A stretch of 43,913 bases of DNA from Ferrimonas futtsuensis DSM 18154 (GCF_000422645.1 NZ_AUGL01000029.1:1-43913), one strand, 5' to 3'; counted from the first letter of the stretch, positions 8,727 to 18,040 are shown. Translations and numbers: made by a program. The notes: a model not told the origin generated them from the letters alone.

Positions 8727-8750
8727 GGGACGCGTCGGTCAACGCGTCCC
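8727..8750 (-). promoter_or_regulatory. Intercistronic hairpin between hpd and hmgA
   Basis: A perfect 9-bp stem GGGACGCGT / ACGCGTCCC with a 6-base loop lies in the 65-base gap between the hpd stop and the hmgA start. No T-tract follows on the minus strand, so it is more likely an mRNA-stabilising or partial attenuation structure than a full terminator. Confidence 0.55.
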
Positions 8751-8761
8751 AGCCACTTGCA

Positions 8762-9829
8762 TCAGATGACGCCGCGGCGGATCTGATCCTCCTCGATGGA
8801 CTCGAACAGGGCCTTGAAGTTGCCCTCACCGAAGCCCTCGTTACCCTTGCGCTGAATGATCTCGAAGAACACAGGGCCAATGACGGTCTGAGTAAAGATC
8901 TGCAGCAGGATGCCATCTTTCATCGGCGCGCCGTCGATGAGAATGCGCAGGTCACGCAGACGGTCCACGTCTTCGCCATGGCCTTCCACCCGGTCGTTGA
9001 CCTTCTCATAGTAGGTGTCCGGAGTGGGCATAAAGTCCATGCCACCGGCACGCAGATCGGCCACGGTCTGGTAGATGTCCTCGGTGGTCAGGGCGATGTG
9101 CTGAATCCCCTCCCCTTTGTACTCCCTCAGGTACTCCTCAATCTGCGACTTGTCATCGGAGGATTCGTTGATGGGGATGCGGATCTTGCCACAGGGACCG
9201 GTCATGGCCCGGCTCACCAGACCCGTGAGCTTGCCTTCGATGTCGAAGTAACGGATCTCACGGAAGTTGCCGATGCGCTCGTAGAAGCCGGCCCACTTGT
9301 TCATGTTGCCCTGAAACACATTGTGAGTCAGATGATCGATCTCGATAAGCCCTTTGTCATTGGCGGCCAGGGTCTGTTGCCAGTCAGGATAGAACTGGAA
9401 ATCCACGTCGTAGATGCTCTGGTCACCGTAGCGGTCGACAAAGTAGAGGGTGGAGTCACCGATGCCGTGCACCGCCGGGATGTTCAGCTCCATGGGACCG
9501 ATGTTGCCTTCGAAACGCTCGGCACCGTTGGCCAGGGCATGGTCCATAGCCTTGCCGGCATCCTGCACCCGCCAGGCCATGCCACAGACGGAGGGGCCGT
9601 GGGCGGCGGCAAACTCGGCGGACTGGCTGTGGGGCTGGGCGTTGATGATGAAGTTGATGTCCCCCTGGCGGTAGAGCCAGGCCTCCTTACTGCGGTGCTT
9701 GGCGATCTCAGTGAACCCCAGCAGGGCAAACAGTTGCTTGAGCTTGCCAATACCCTCGGCGTTGGGGGCGGTGTACTCCACAAACTCGAAGCCATCGGTC
9801 CCCAGAGGGTTGTAATCCATAGAGGTCAT
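8762..9829 (-). CDS. hpd: 4-hydroxyphenylpyruvate dioxygenase, 355 aa
   Basis: Converts 4-hydroxyphenylpyruvate to homogentisate in a non-heme Fe(II) reaction. Two vicinal-oxygen-chelate domains are present. The three iron ligands are His166 (in IDHLTHN), His244 (in GIQHIALTTED) and Glu323 (in GPVFFEIIQRKG), all conserved. The C-terminal QRKGNEGFGEGNFKALFESI is characteristic of the family, and the length is normal. The ATG at 9829 follows AGGGAGA. It is the first gene of the hpd-hmgA-fah-maiA operon. Its upstream region holds a CRP-like site, a weaker TyrR-box-like site and two short inverted repeats, suggesting control by TyrR and catabolite status. Confidence 0.97.
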   Translation of the reverse strand: MTSMDYNPLGTDGFEFVEYTAPNAEGIGKLKQLFALLGFTEIAKHRSKEAWLYRQGDINFIINAQPHSQSAEFAAAHGPSVCGMAWRVQDAGKAMDHALANGAERFEGNIGPMELNIPAVHGIGDSTLYFVDRYGDQSIYDVDFQFYPDWQQTLAANDKGLIEIDHLTHNVFQGNMNKWAGFYERIGNFREIRYFDIEGKLTGLVSRAMTGPCGKIRIPINESSDDKSQIEEYLREYKGEGIQHIALTTEDIYQTVADLRAGGMDFMPTPDTYYEKVNDRVEGHGEDVDRLRDLRILIDGAPMKDGILLQIFTQTVIGPVFFEIIQRKGNEGFGEGNFKALFESIEEDQIRRGVI

Positions 9830-9882
9830 TTTCTTCTCCCTTGTTGATCGCTATTGGCCGTCCTTCTGATTCGGGTGAGACG

Positions 9883-9910
9883 GTCCATGGTGGACGGCAA
9901 CGAATTGCCG
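9883..9910. promoter_or_regulatory. Two adjacent inverted repeats in the hpd leader/promoter
   Basis: GTCCA-TGG-TGGAC (9883-9895) and CGGCAA-CGAA-TTGCCG (9895-9910) are abutting perfect dyads 54-81 bases upstream of the hpd start. They could form tandem stem-loops in the 5' leader or act as operators. Neither matches a motif I can name. Confidence 0.4.
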
Positions 9911-9917
9911 ACACGCT

Positions 9918-9935
9918 GGTAACCAAACGCTAACA
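9918..9935 (-). promoter_or_regulatory. TyrR-box-like site upstream of hpd
   Basis: On the minus strand the sequence reads TGTTAG-CGTTTG-GTTACC. Compared with the TyrR box TGTAAA-N6-TTTACA it matches 8 of 12 defined positions, including the key G and C sixteen bases apart. A weak match, supported mainly by tyrR being the adjacent gene. Confidence 0.4.
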
Positions 9936-9948
9936 AAGGATGGCAGGA

Positions 9949-9964
9949 CGTGACAGAGATCACA
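9949..9964. promoter_or_regulatory. CRP-like site upstream of hpd
   Basis: CGTGA-CAGAGA-TCACA matches the CRP core TGTGA-N6-TCACA at nine of ten positions. It lies about 120-135 bases before the hpd start codon, upstream of the TyrR-like site. This would put tyrosine breakdown under carbon catabolite control. Confidence 0.55.
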
Positions 9965-9987
9965 GGAAAGAGAGGGGGAGGAGAAGA

Positions 9988-10014
9988 TGTCACCCCTGGT
10001 TTACAGGGGTGACA
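9988..10014 (-). terminator. Hairpin after tyrR, probable terminator
   Basis: A perfect 10-bp stem TGTCACCCCT / AGGGGTGACA with a 7-base loop begins 18 bases after the tyrR stop codon. On the minus strand it is followed by a long pyrimidine run (TCTTCTCCTCCCCCTCTC) rather than a pure T-tract. It probably separates tyrR from hpd, though an operator role cannot be excluded. Confidence 0.55.
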
Positions 10015-10031
10015 TAGCAGTATTAAATCAA

Positions 10032-11579
<1,548 letters not shown>

Positions 11580-11644
11580 AAAAGGTCCTAAATTGCTGTT
11601 CGATAAAGGCTCATGATACCTCTATTCGTCAGAGCGCACTACGC

Positions 11645-11662
11645 TGTCAGTAATTGTTTACA
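11645..11662 (+). promoter_or_regulatory. TyrR box in the tyrR promoter
   Basis: TGTCAG-TAATTG-TTTACA matches TGTAAA-N6-TTTACA at 10 of 12 defined positions, with one half-site perfect. It lies 66 bases upstream of the tyrR start. A TATCAT hexamer that could be a -10 element lies between the box and the gene. Autoregulation is known for TyrR in Escherichia coli; here it is inferred. Confidence 0.6.
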
Positions 11663-11740
11663 ATTTATTGGGCATTTTTTGAGCAGAGCTCGGAGCTGTT
11701 GGCATCCATTTTGACCTTGCCTGCTGAGAATCCAGCCATG

Positions 11741-11763
11741 AAAAAGGGCACCTCCTGGTGCCC
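11741..11763 (-). terminator. Rho-independent terminator after phhB
   Basis: On the minus strand a 7-bp stem GGGCACC / GGTGCCC with a 4-base loop is followed by five T residues. It lies about 20 bases after the phhB stop codon and ends the megL-phhA-phhB transcript. Confidence 0.85.
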
Positions 11764-11783
11764 CCTGAACTGTGGACCTGGGC

Positions 11784-12122
11784 TCAGTCCAGAAGCTGGT
11801 CGGTTTTGGCCGCCATGATGAAATCGTTTTTGTGCAGGCCATTGATGGCGTGGGTCCACCAGGTGACGGTCACCTTGCCCCACTCCAGCAGGATACCGGG
11901 GTGGTGGAACTCCGCCTCCGCCAGCTCCGCCACCTTATTGGAGAAGGCCCAGGCCAGCTTGAAGTTCTTGAACTTATAGACCCGCTCCAGCTGCATGACC
12001 CCGTCATGCACCGGCGTGGACCAGTCGGGGATCTCCCGCATCAGCTGCGCCAGCTCTTCATCGGATACGGTGGGCGCACCGGCCTGGCAGGCTTCGCATT
12101 TCATTTGTGACAATTCAGACAT
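11784..12122 (-). CDS. phhB: Pterin-4a-carbinolamine dehydratase, 112 aa
   Basis: Recycles the 4a-hydroxy-tetrahydropterin made by phenylalanine hydroxylase. The family motif is clear: [20 protein letters not shown] followed by [16 protein letters not shown], containing the conserved His-His-Pro of the active site. Length is normal. An N-terminal extension with two cysteines (KCEACQAG) precedes the catalytic fold. It lies 28 bases downstream of phhA and just before a terminator, so it is the last gene of the operon. Confidence 0.95.
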   Translation of the reverse strand: MSELSQMKCEACQAGAPTVSDEELAQLMREIPDWSTPVHDGVMQLERVYKFKNFKLAWAFSNKVAELAEAEFHHPGILLEWGKVTVTWWTHAINGLHKNDFIMAAKTDQLLD

Positions 12123-12150
12123 TAGCTTTTCCCTTTAGGGCCTGTAGCCC

Positions 12151-12942
12151 TTAGCTTACTTTTTGTTTTGGCGGAAATTTAGGCTCGTGCAGCCCCAACT
12201 CCTGGGCCTGCTTGACCAGGGACATGAGATCCAGTTCGGCGATGTCGAACAGGTCGTCCAGGTGATTCAGTACATAGTAGATGGGCTGCATGATGTCGAT
12301 GCGGTAGGGAGTGCGCAGGGCATCCAGCACCGACATGCCCACCCGCTCAGGCTCGTCCGAGAGGGCATAACGGGTCTCACCCGGGGAGGAAAGGATGCCG
12401 CCGCCATAGATGCGCAGCCCCTGCTCGGTCTGCACCAGACCAAACTCCACAGTAAACCAGTAGAGCCTGGCCAGAAAGACCCTCTCCTTGGGCGAGGCGG
12501 CCAGCCCCAGCTTGCCATAGGTGTGGGTGAAGTGGGCAAACGCCGGGTTGGTCAGCAGCGGGCAATGGCCGAAGATCTCGTGGAAGATGTCCGGCTCCTG
12601 CAGGTAGTCAAACTCCTCCCGGCTGCGAATAAAGGTGGCCACGGGAAACTGCTTGTCCGCCAGCAGCTCGAAGAAATGCTGGAAGGAGATCAGCGCCGGC
12701 ACCTGAGCGGTACGCCAACCGGTGGCCTGCTCCAGTACGGCGTCCACTTCCGCCAGCTGGGGGATGCGATCCGTCGGAAGGTTCAGCTTGCGCAGCCCCT
12801 CCAGATACTGGTCACAGGCACGCCCTGGCAGCCAGGTCATCTGGCGGGCCAGCAGCTCGCTCCAGATCCGGTTCTCTTCCTCGCTGTAGTGAATGATGCC
12901 CTGCTCATCCGGTTGACGGGCAACATAGCTGGTGCCTTTCAT
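12151..12942 (-). CDS. phhA: Phenylalanine 4-monooxygenase, 263 aa
   Basis: Hydroxylates phenylalanine to tyrosine with tetrahydropterin and oxygen. The iron triad is present: His121 and His126 in DIFHEIFGHCPLL, and Glu166 in YWFTVEFGLV. Length matches bacterial single-domain enzymes, which lack the eukaryotic regulatory domain. The ATG at 12942 overlaps the megL stop by four bases (ATGA type), so translation is coupled to megL. phhB follows after 28 bases. Together with the hpd operon this completes phenylalanine breakdown to central metabolites. Confidence 0.97.
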   Translation of the reverse strand: MKGTSYVARQPDEQGIIHYSEEENRIWSELLARQMTWLPGRACDQYLEGLRKLNLPTDRIPQLAEVDAVLEQATGWRTAQVPALISFQHFFELLADKQFPVATFIRSREEFDYLQEPDIFHEIFGHCPLLTNPAFAHFTHTYGKLGLAASPKERVFLARLYWFTVEFGLVQTEQGLRIYGGGILSSPGETRYALSDEPERVGMSVLDALRTPYRIDIMQPIYYVLNHLDDLFDIAELDLMSLVKQAQELGLHEPKFPPKQKVS

Positions 12943-14147
12943 AGGGCCTCCTCCAGGGTGCTGCTCTGGCTCAGGGGCGCCAGGGCCTGGCGCAGGTCAG
13001 TCAGCAGGTCCTCGGCGTTTTCCAGTCCGGCAGAGAGGCGAATCAGGGTATCGCTGATCCCGGCCTTTTCCCTGTCCTCCACGTCATAGGTGGCGTGGGT
13101 CATGGAAGCGGGATGCTGCACCAGGGATTCCGCGTCCCCGAGGCTGACGGCGATGTTGAACAGCTTAAGGCGATTCACAAACGCCACCGCCGCATCGAAG
13201 TCCGCGTTCAGCTCCAGCGCCAGAACGCCTCCGGCCCCTCCCATCTGGCTGCCCAGCAGGTGGTAGCCCGGATGCGTCTTGAGCCCAGGGTAGTAGACCC
13301 GGGTCACCGCGGGGTGCCCCTCCAAAAACTCCGCCAGAGTCTGGGCATTGAGGCAGTGGCGCTCCATCCTCAGTGCCAGGGTTTTCATGCCCCGGAGGAT
13401 CAGCCAGGCGTCGTGGGGGGACAACACACCACCAATGTCCTTAAGGCTGCGGTGACGCATCAGCTCCAGCGATTCACCGTCGGCGCACACCACCCCGGCA
13501 ATGACGTCGCCATGGCCGTTGAGATACTTGGTGGCGCTGTGCAGCACGATGTCGATGCCCAGGCTCTTGGGCCGCTGCAGCAACGGGGTCATGAAAGTGT
13601 TGTCCACCACCGAGGTGAGCCCCCTGCGGCTGGCCAGGCCGGCCACCGCTGCCAGGTCATACACCGCCAGGTGCGGATTGACCGGGGATTCCAGGAACAG
13701 CATGCGGGTGTTGGGCCGGATGGCCGCCTCCACCGCCTGCAGGTCGGCGAAATCCACCTGGGTGACCTCGATGCCAAACCGGGGCAACTGCTCACTCACC
13801 AGGGAGTGGGTACAGCCGTAGAGGCAGGTGTTGCAGATCAGGTGATCGCCACTGCTGAGCAATCCCAGGAACACGGCGGAGACCGCGGCCATGCCGCTGG
13901 CAAAGGCGATGGCCCCCTCGGACTCCTCCAGGTGAGCCATGCGGCGTTCGAACTCCGCCACCGTAGGATTGCCCAGGCGGGTGTAGATGGGCCCGGTCTG
14001 CTCCCCGGCGAAGCGGGCAGAACCGGTCTGTACGTCGTCGAACACGAAGGTGGCCGACTGATATAAGGGCGACACCAGACTGCCCTGAGGTTCGCGGAGG
14101 TGACCGGCGTGAATCACCGCCGTCTCCGGATGCATCTTTGAAGCCAT
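12939..14147 (-). CDS. megL: Methionine gamma-lyase (PLP enzyme), 402 aa
   Basis: A Cys/Met-metabolism PLP enzyme. The PLP lysine is Lys207 in HSATKYLNGHGDV. The phosphate-binding Tyr/Arg pair occurs in PIYTRLGNPT (Tyr55, Arg57). Cys112 in NTCLYGCTHSL matches the active-site cysteine that marks true methionine gamma-lyases rather than cystathionine enzymes. The product would split methionine to methanethiol, 2-oxobutyrate and ammonia. The frame opens at a GTG at 14171, but the ATG at 14147 follows GGGGAG at good spacing and fits the family N-terminus. It is the first gene of a unit with phhA and phhB. Cystathionine gamma-lyase activity is the main alternative. Confidence 0.88.
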   Translation of the reverse strand: MASKMHPETAVIHAGHLREPQGSLVSPLYQSATFVFDDVQTGSARFAGEQTGPIYTRLGNPTVAEFERRMAHLEESEGAIAFASGMAAVSAVFLGLLSSGDHLICNTCLYGCTHSLVSEQLPRFGIEVTQVDFADLQAVEAAIRPNTRMLFLESPVNPHLAVYDLAAVAGLASRRGLTSVVDNTFMTPLLQRPKSLGIDIVLHSATKYLNGHGDVIAGVVCADGESLELMRHRSLKDIGGVLSPHDAWLILRGMKTLALRMERHCLNAQTLAEFLEGHPAVTRVYYPGLKTHPGYHLLGSQMGGAGGVLALELNADFDAAVAFVNRLKLFNIAVSLGDAESLVQHPASMTHATYDVEDREKAGISDTLIRLSAGLENAEDLLTDLRQALAPLSQSSTLEEAL

Positions 14148-14194
14148 GTTGCTTAACTCCCCAATACGCACCCCTTAATTGGATTTATGTGTAT

Positions 14195-14209
14195 CAGATT
14201 CGTGATCTG
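14195..14209. promoter_or_regulatory. Short dyad upstream of megL
   Basis: CAGAT-TCGTG-ATCTG is a perfect 5-bp inverted repeat with a 5-base centre, 48-62 bases before the megL start. A CTATAA hexamer (minus strand) lies just upstream and could be the -10 element, so the dyad may sit in the early leader. Function unknown. Confidence 0.3.
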
Positions 14210-14287
14210 GGGCGCACTTTTATAGCCCTACCATAATCCAGCGGCCTCAAGGCAACAGCCTGAAGGAAAAATCCTCTCACGGTTTAA

Positions 14288-14305
14288 TGTAAATTATTTG
14301 TTACG
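14288..14305 (-). promoter_or_regulatory. TyrR-box-like site upstream of megL-phhA-phhB
   Basis: TGTAAA-TTATTT-GTTACG matches the TyrR box at 10 of 12 defined positions, with one perfect half-site. It overlaps the stop codon of ycjF and lies about 140 bases upstream of the megL start, a distance compatible with upstream activation by TyrR/PhhR. Confidence 0.55.
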
Positions 14306-15283
14306 ATCGGCGGTTTCCCGGGCCCGTTTCAGGGCTCCGGCGGACCACCGGGTGAGTTCGCCCAGCAACCTGCCCTGCACCTTGAGCAACTTGGGTCTGG
14401 GGGAGATCAGCGGCAGGGGCCGGCAAAGGGCCTGGGCCTGATAGCCCAGGCGGGCGGTCAGCATGCCTGCCCCCAATCCCTGGGCGACCCGGGCGGACAG
14501 CTTACCGGTCAGCTCGGCGGTGAGCAGTTGCCCCCCCAGATCCAACACCAGTTCGCTGCCGCCGGCATAGATCAGATTCACCAGCATCTGCCGCACCAGG
14601 GAGAGGCGGCCAAGGTAGCCGGGCTCGACCCCATAGAGCCTGGAGAGCTCATCGAGCATCTTCTGGTTGCGCCACAACATCAGCGCCATGTCCAATACCG
14701 CCAAGGGACTGGCCGCCAACATCACCGAGGCCTGGGCGGAATAGCGATAGATGATGGTCTCCGCCTGTTCATCCAGGGGCGCCACCAGGGTGGTGTTGGC
14801 CAGTTGCAGCAGTTCCGCATCGCTGTGGTGAGGCTGCTGGCAACGTTCAAACTCCGGCCAGCGCTGCGTCGCACCGGGCAACTCCTGCTTCAGCCCCTCC
14901 AGCAGAGGCATGGCCGCCCCCATCTGCTCGCTGCTGACCAGGGGATTCAGCTCCTCTCTCAGGCTTTGGCGCGTCTTGAGGTGGCGCAATCGGGACAGCT
15001 CCCTGACACTCAGGGTCAACAAGCCTCCCAGGGCCAGGGCAAAGAACAGCGCATAGAGACCGAACAGCCAGGGGCTCTGCGCCCAGGCCCGAACCAGGGT
15101 GAAGCCACTCTCGACCAATATCAGCGCGGCGCCGCTGGCCAACACTGCCCTGCCCCACCAGCCCATACGCCTTTTTGGGGGAAGGACCTCGACGGGCTCC
15201 ACAGCAGCCTCGGCCTCCTCCATGGGGTGTATCTCGGTCTCCAGCTCGGGGCTGAACTCTTCGGCAGCCTTAATGGGTTTCAT
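14294..15283 (-). CDS. ycjF: YcjF-family inner membrane protein (DUF697/TIGR01620), 329 aa
   Basis: A partner of YcjX in the phage-shock regulon; function not established. An acidic N-terminal tail (about residues 1-35) is followed by two adjacent membrane helices near residues 43-95 (VLASGAALILVESGFTLV and LFGLYALFFALALGGLLTL) and a cytoplasmic C-terminal domain with a hydrophobic, GTPase-associated DUF697 region. The frame is open to 15385, but the ATG at 15283 overlaps the ycjX stop by four bases and gives the family's usual length, so that start is preferred. It is the last gene of the psp-ycjX-ycjF series. Confidence 0.9.
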   Translation of the reverse strand: MKPIKAAEEFSPELETEIHPMEEAEAAVEPVEVLPPKRRMGWWGRAVLASGAALILVESGFTLVRAWAQSPWLFGLYALFFALALGGLLTLSVRELSRLRHLKTRQSLREELNPLVSSEQMGAAMPLLEGLKQELPGATQRWPEFERCQQPHHSDAELLQLANTTLVAPLDEQAETIIYRYSAQASVMLAASPLAVLDMALMLWRNQKMLDELSRLYGVEPGYLGRLSLVRQMLVNLIYAGGSELVLDLGGQLLTAELTGKLSARVAQGLGAGMLTARLGYQAQALCRPLPLISPRPKLLKVQGRLLGELTRWSAGALKRARETADRNK

Positions 15284-16677
15284 CGCATCTTGTCTCCAAT
15301 GAGAAACTGCAGGGCGTAATCCAGCCTCATGTGGGGCAGCGCATCCTGTCCATCCCATCGAGGCGGACTGAAAGGCTGAAAGCAAAAGCCCTGTTGCTGC
15401 CAGAAGCCGTTGCCCGGCAGGGCTGCCGGCACCTCACCGGGAAAGCGAACACTCTTGGTACCGCTCAGATCGGTGCCGGAGATCACCGATACGGTGCGGC
15501 CGTCGCGCTCCACCTGACCCTGGCGGGTGGCGTTGATGGCGCTGAGCACCAGGGTCTCCATCTGGGTACCAAAGTACCTGGGCTGGCGCCGGGATGACTT
15601 CATCAGGCTGTGCATCAACTGCAGCAGATTGTGGTGCTGATCCACCGTCAGGTGGTCCGCCTTGGTCGCGGCAAACAGCACCCGGTCAATCTTGGGCCGG
15701 AACAGCCGGGTGACCACTGAGCCCGGTCCGTAGCGGAAGCTGTGGCTCAGGGCCTGCAGAGTCTGGGCCAGCTGTTCCACCTGGTCCCGCCCCTGATTGA
15801 GGGCAGAGAGGCAGTCCACCAGCACCACCTGGCGATCCAACCTGGCAAAATAGTCCCGAAAGAAGGGGGTGACCACCTGATCCCGGTATGCCTGATAGCG
15901 TGACACCAGGGTCTGACGCAAGCTCGACTCCTCGCCGAGACTGTTGAGCTTCGCCGGCGGCAGCGGGAACCATTCCAGGACCGGAGCGCCGGCCAACTCG
16001 CCTGGCAACAGGGCGCGGCCCGGCTGCAGCAGGCTGGCTCCGCGTTGCTGTTTCAGCAAGAGCAGCAGGCTGGCGTACTCCTGAGCCAATTCGGCGATGT
16101 CACTCTCGGTGGCCTCGCTGCTGAGACTGCTGGCACGAGCACACCAAGCCTCGGTCAGCTCTCGCCAGGCGGGCAGCTGCAACTGAGGCCAGATCTGATC
16201 GCACCACTGCTCATACTCCTGCTGCATCAGAGGCAGATCCAGCAGCCACTCGCCGGGATAATCGATGATGTCCAGATAGAGGGTGACCGGCCGACCTATC
16301 TGCCCCGCCAGCCCCTTGTCCGGCATATAGCGCAGCGCCAGACGAATCTCACTGATGGTGCGGGTCGAAGGGGGCCACAGCGGCTGCGCCTGCCGAAGGC
16401 AGGCGATGGCACCATTGTAATCAAAGGGCTGCAGGGTCAGGTCTGGCTGCGGGGCGATACGCCCGCCCAGGTAGCGGCTTTGGGCCATCACCTGCCAGGC
16501 GGGCAGTTGATGACTCTCCGCCTGCAGCAACTGATTGACCAAGGCGGTGATAAAGGCGGTTTTTCCCGCCCCGGAGATGCCGGTCACCCCCAGGCGGATG
16601 TGGCGGTCCATGCCCCGCTGGGCGACCTCTTCCAGTTGGCTTGTGAGACGTTTTACCCTGTGTTTGATGGCACTCAT
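15280..16677 (-). CDS. ycjX: YcjX-family P-loop ATPase/GTPase (DUF463), 465 aa
   Basis: A cytoplasmic NTPase of the DUF463 family, co-regulated with psp genes in enterobacteria; its role is unknown. Walker A is GISGAGKT (residues 33-40). A DIIDYPGEW segment resembles the Walker B / DxxG region of GTPases, and LFAATKADHL resembles the base-recognition (TKAD) motif. Length is normal. It lies 62 bases downstream of pspC, with an intervening hairpin, and overlaps ycjF by four bases. Confidence 0.92.
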   Translation of the reverse strand: MSAIKHRVKRLTSQLEEVAQRGMDRHIRLGVTGISGAGKTAFITALVNQLLQAESHQLPAWQVMAQSRYLGGRIAPQPDLTLQPFDYNGAIACLRQAQPLWPPSTRTISEIRLALRYMPDKGLAGQIGRPVTLYLDIIDYPGEWLLDLPLMQQEYEQWCDQIWPQLQLPAWRELTEAWCARASSLSSEATESDIAELAQEYASLLLLLKQQRGASLLQPGRALLPGELAGAPVLEWFPLPPAKLNSLGEESSLRQTLVSRYQAYRDQVVTPFFRDYFARLDRQVVLVDCLSALNQGRDQVEQLAQTLQALSHSFRYGPGSVVTRLFRPKIDRVLFAATKADHLTVDQHHNLLQLMHSLMKSSRRQPRYFGTQMETLVLSAINATRQGQVERDGRTVSVISGTDLSGTKSVRFPGEVPAALPGNGFWQQQGFCFQPFSPPRWDGQDALPHMRLDYALQFLIGDKMR

Positions 16678-16709
16678 AGGATCACTGCTTGGTGGGACAG
16701 AAGAAGGTT

Positions 16710-16733
16710 GGGCCCGGTTGCCAAACCGAGCCC
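16710..16733 (-). promoter_or_regulatory. Hairpin between pspC and ycjX
   Basis: GGGCCCGGTT (16710-16719) and AACCGAGCCC (16724-16733) pair with one mismatch around a 4-base loop. No T-tract follows on the minus strand. It may give partial termination between pspABC and ycjXF. Confidence 0.45.
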
Positions 16734-16739
16734 GAGAGG

Positions 16740-17123
16740 TTAGAGATTGTTGATTTCGCGCTTCAGGTGGAACGCATCGGAGGTGACGTGCTTCTCCAGC
16801 CGGCGAAGACGCAACTCCAGGTTGCGGAAACGGGTGCTGACCTCCGTCATCGCCTTCTGGGGTGAATCACCGGCCTGCCACACCTTGGTTTTCAACTCAG
16901 GCTGGTGCGTCTCCTGACGGGTACTTCCCTTATCCAGTAACACCCAGGCAATGATGTAGAGCAGCAGGGGCAGGCTGAAGATGCCGGTCAGCAGGATGGC
17001 GGACAGAGTCACGATACGAACCAGCCACACCTCCAGATTAAAGTGCTCGGCAAGACCGGCACAGACCCCGGCCACCTTGCCCTGCTCCGGCAGTCGAACC
17101 AACTGACGTGGTTTATCCTTCAT
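16740..17123 (-). CDS. pspC: Phage shock protein C, 127 aa
   Basis: Inner membrane component that relays envelope stress to PspA. The PspC domain is recognisable from RLPEQGKVAGVCAGLAEHFN (about residues 11-30) and the membrane stretch that follows (IVTLSAILLTGIFSLPLLLY). The C-terminal third is charged and coiled-coil-like (EVSTRFRNLELRLRRLEKHV), as in the family. The start overlaps the pspB end by 11 bases, indicating coupled translation. Confidence 0.95.
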   Translation of the reverse strand: MKDKPRQLVRLPEQGKVAGVCAGLAEHFNLEVWLVRIVTLSAILLTGIFSLPLLLYIIAWVLLDKGSTRQETHQPELKTKVWQAGDSPQKAMTEVSTRFRNLELRLRRLEKHVTSDAFHLKREINNL

Positions 17124-17355
17124 GCTTGGTCCTCCATTCCGGTGATTCCTGGTCCAGCAGCGCTTCCAGAGTCTGAATACGCTCGCTCATCTTGTCCGCC
17201 CGGGTCAGCAGCTGGTTCAGCTGCTGATACTCCTCCTCGCTCAACCCCTGAGCCAGTTGCTTCTTGCTCCGGTAGTGCAGGATGAGCCAGATGGGCGCCA
17301 CAATCAGCAGAAATATAATGAGCGGCGCAATGAGTAAACCCATGATCTCTTCCAT
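17113..17355 (-). CDS. pspB: Phage shock protein B, 80 aa
   Basis: A small inner membrane protein working with PspC. One N-terminal membrane helix (LLIAPLIIFLLIVAPIWLIL) is followed by LHYRSKK and a helical tail ending RIQTLEALLDQESPEWR, very close to the enterobacterial PspB ending. The first ATG gives an N-terminus of MEEIM; the internal Met at codon 5 is an alternative. It lies 16 bases downstream of pspA. Confidence 0.95.
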   Translation of the reverse strand: MEEIMGLLIAPLIIFLLIVAPIWLILHYRSKKQLAQGLSEEEYQQLNQLLTRADKMSERIQTLEALLDQESPEWRTKHEG

Positions 17356-17371
17356 TCCGACTCCTCCCTAA

Positions 17372-18040
17372 TCAGTCTTTCTTCTTCTTGAGCTTCTTCT
17401 TCATCTGCTCAAGTTCATCATTGATCTTCTCTTCGGCGGCCAGGGCAGCGAACTCATCCTCCAGGGACTTGGGCTGCATCATTTCGTGGGCTTCCACTTC
17501 CGCTTCGAGGGTTTCCACGCGACGCTCGTATTGATCGAACTTCATCATGGCTTCGTCAATCTTGCCGGTATCCAGCTGGCGTTTCACGTCCAGGCGGGAG
17601 CTGGCAGTCTGCTTGCGCATGATGATGGTCTTCTGACGGGCGCGGGCGTCATTCAGCTTGTCCTGCAGCTGGTTGATCTCCTGCTTCAGACGCTCAATCT
17701 GCTCTTCGATGTAGACCAGCTCACGCTTGAGGGTGTCCACCAGCTCGGCGCCTTTCTGCTTCTCCATCAGAGCCGCCTTGGCCAGGTCTTCACGATCCTT
17801 GCTCAGGGCCAGCTCCGCCTTGGAGGCCCAATCCTCTACCTGGGCCTCGGCACGCTCGATGCGGCGAATCGCTTCCTTCTTCTCGGCCAGTACTTTGGCG
17901 GAGGTGGAGCGTACTTCAACCAGAGTGTCTTCCATCTCCTGAATGATCAGGCGAACCATCTTCTCCGGATCTTCCGCCTTGTCCAGCAGGGCGCTGATGT
18001 TGGAGTTTACGATGTCGGCAAACCTTGAAAAAATACCCAT
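17372..18040 (-). CDS. pspA: Phage shock protein A, 222 aa
   Basis: A peripheral membrane ESCRT-III-like protein that binds stressed inner membrane and inhibits PspF under normal conditions. The N-terminal amphipathic helix MGIFSRFADIVNSNISALLD is typical, and the rest is a long charged coiled coil ending in KKKLKKKKD. Length is standard. The ATG at 18040 follows AGGAAAGAG. It is the first gene of pspABC, read from a sigma-54-type promoter and divergent from pspF. Confidence 0.97.
   Translation of the reverse strand: MGIFSRFADIVNSNISALLDKAEDPEKMVRLIIQEMEDTLVEVRSTSAKVLAEKKEAIRRIERAEAQVEDWASKAELALSKDREDLAKAALMEKQKGAELVDTLKRELVYIEEQIERLKQEINQLQDKLNDARARQKTIIMRKQTASSRLDVKRQLDTGKIDEAMMKFDQYERRVETLEAEVEAHEMMQPKSLEDEFAALAAEEKINDELEQMKKKLKKKKD

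Noticed and set aside
7434-8786. Long plus-strand open frame opposite fah and hmgA (450 codons)
   Set aside because: It crosses the boundary between two real operon genes and has no recognisable domain.
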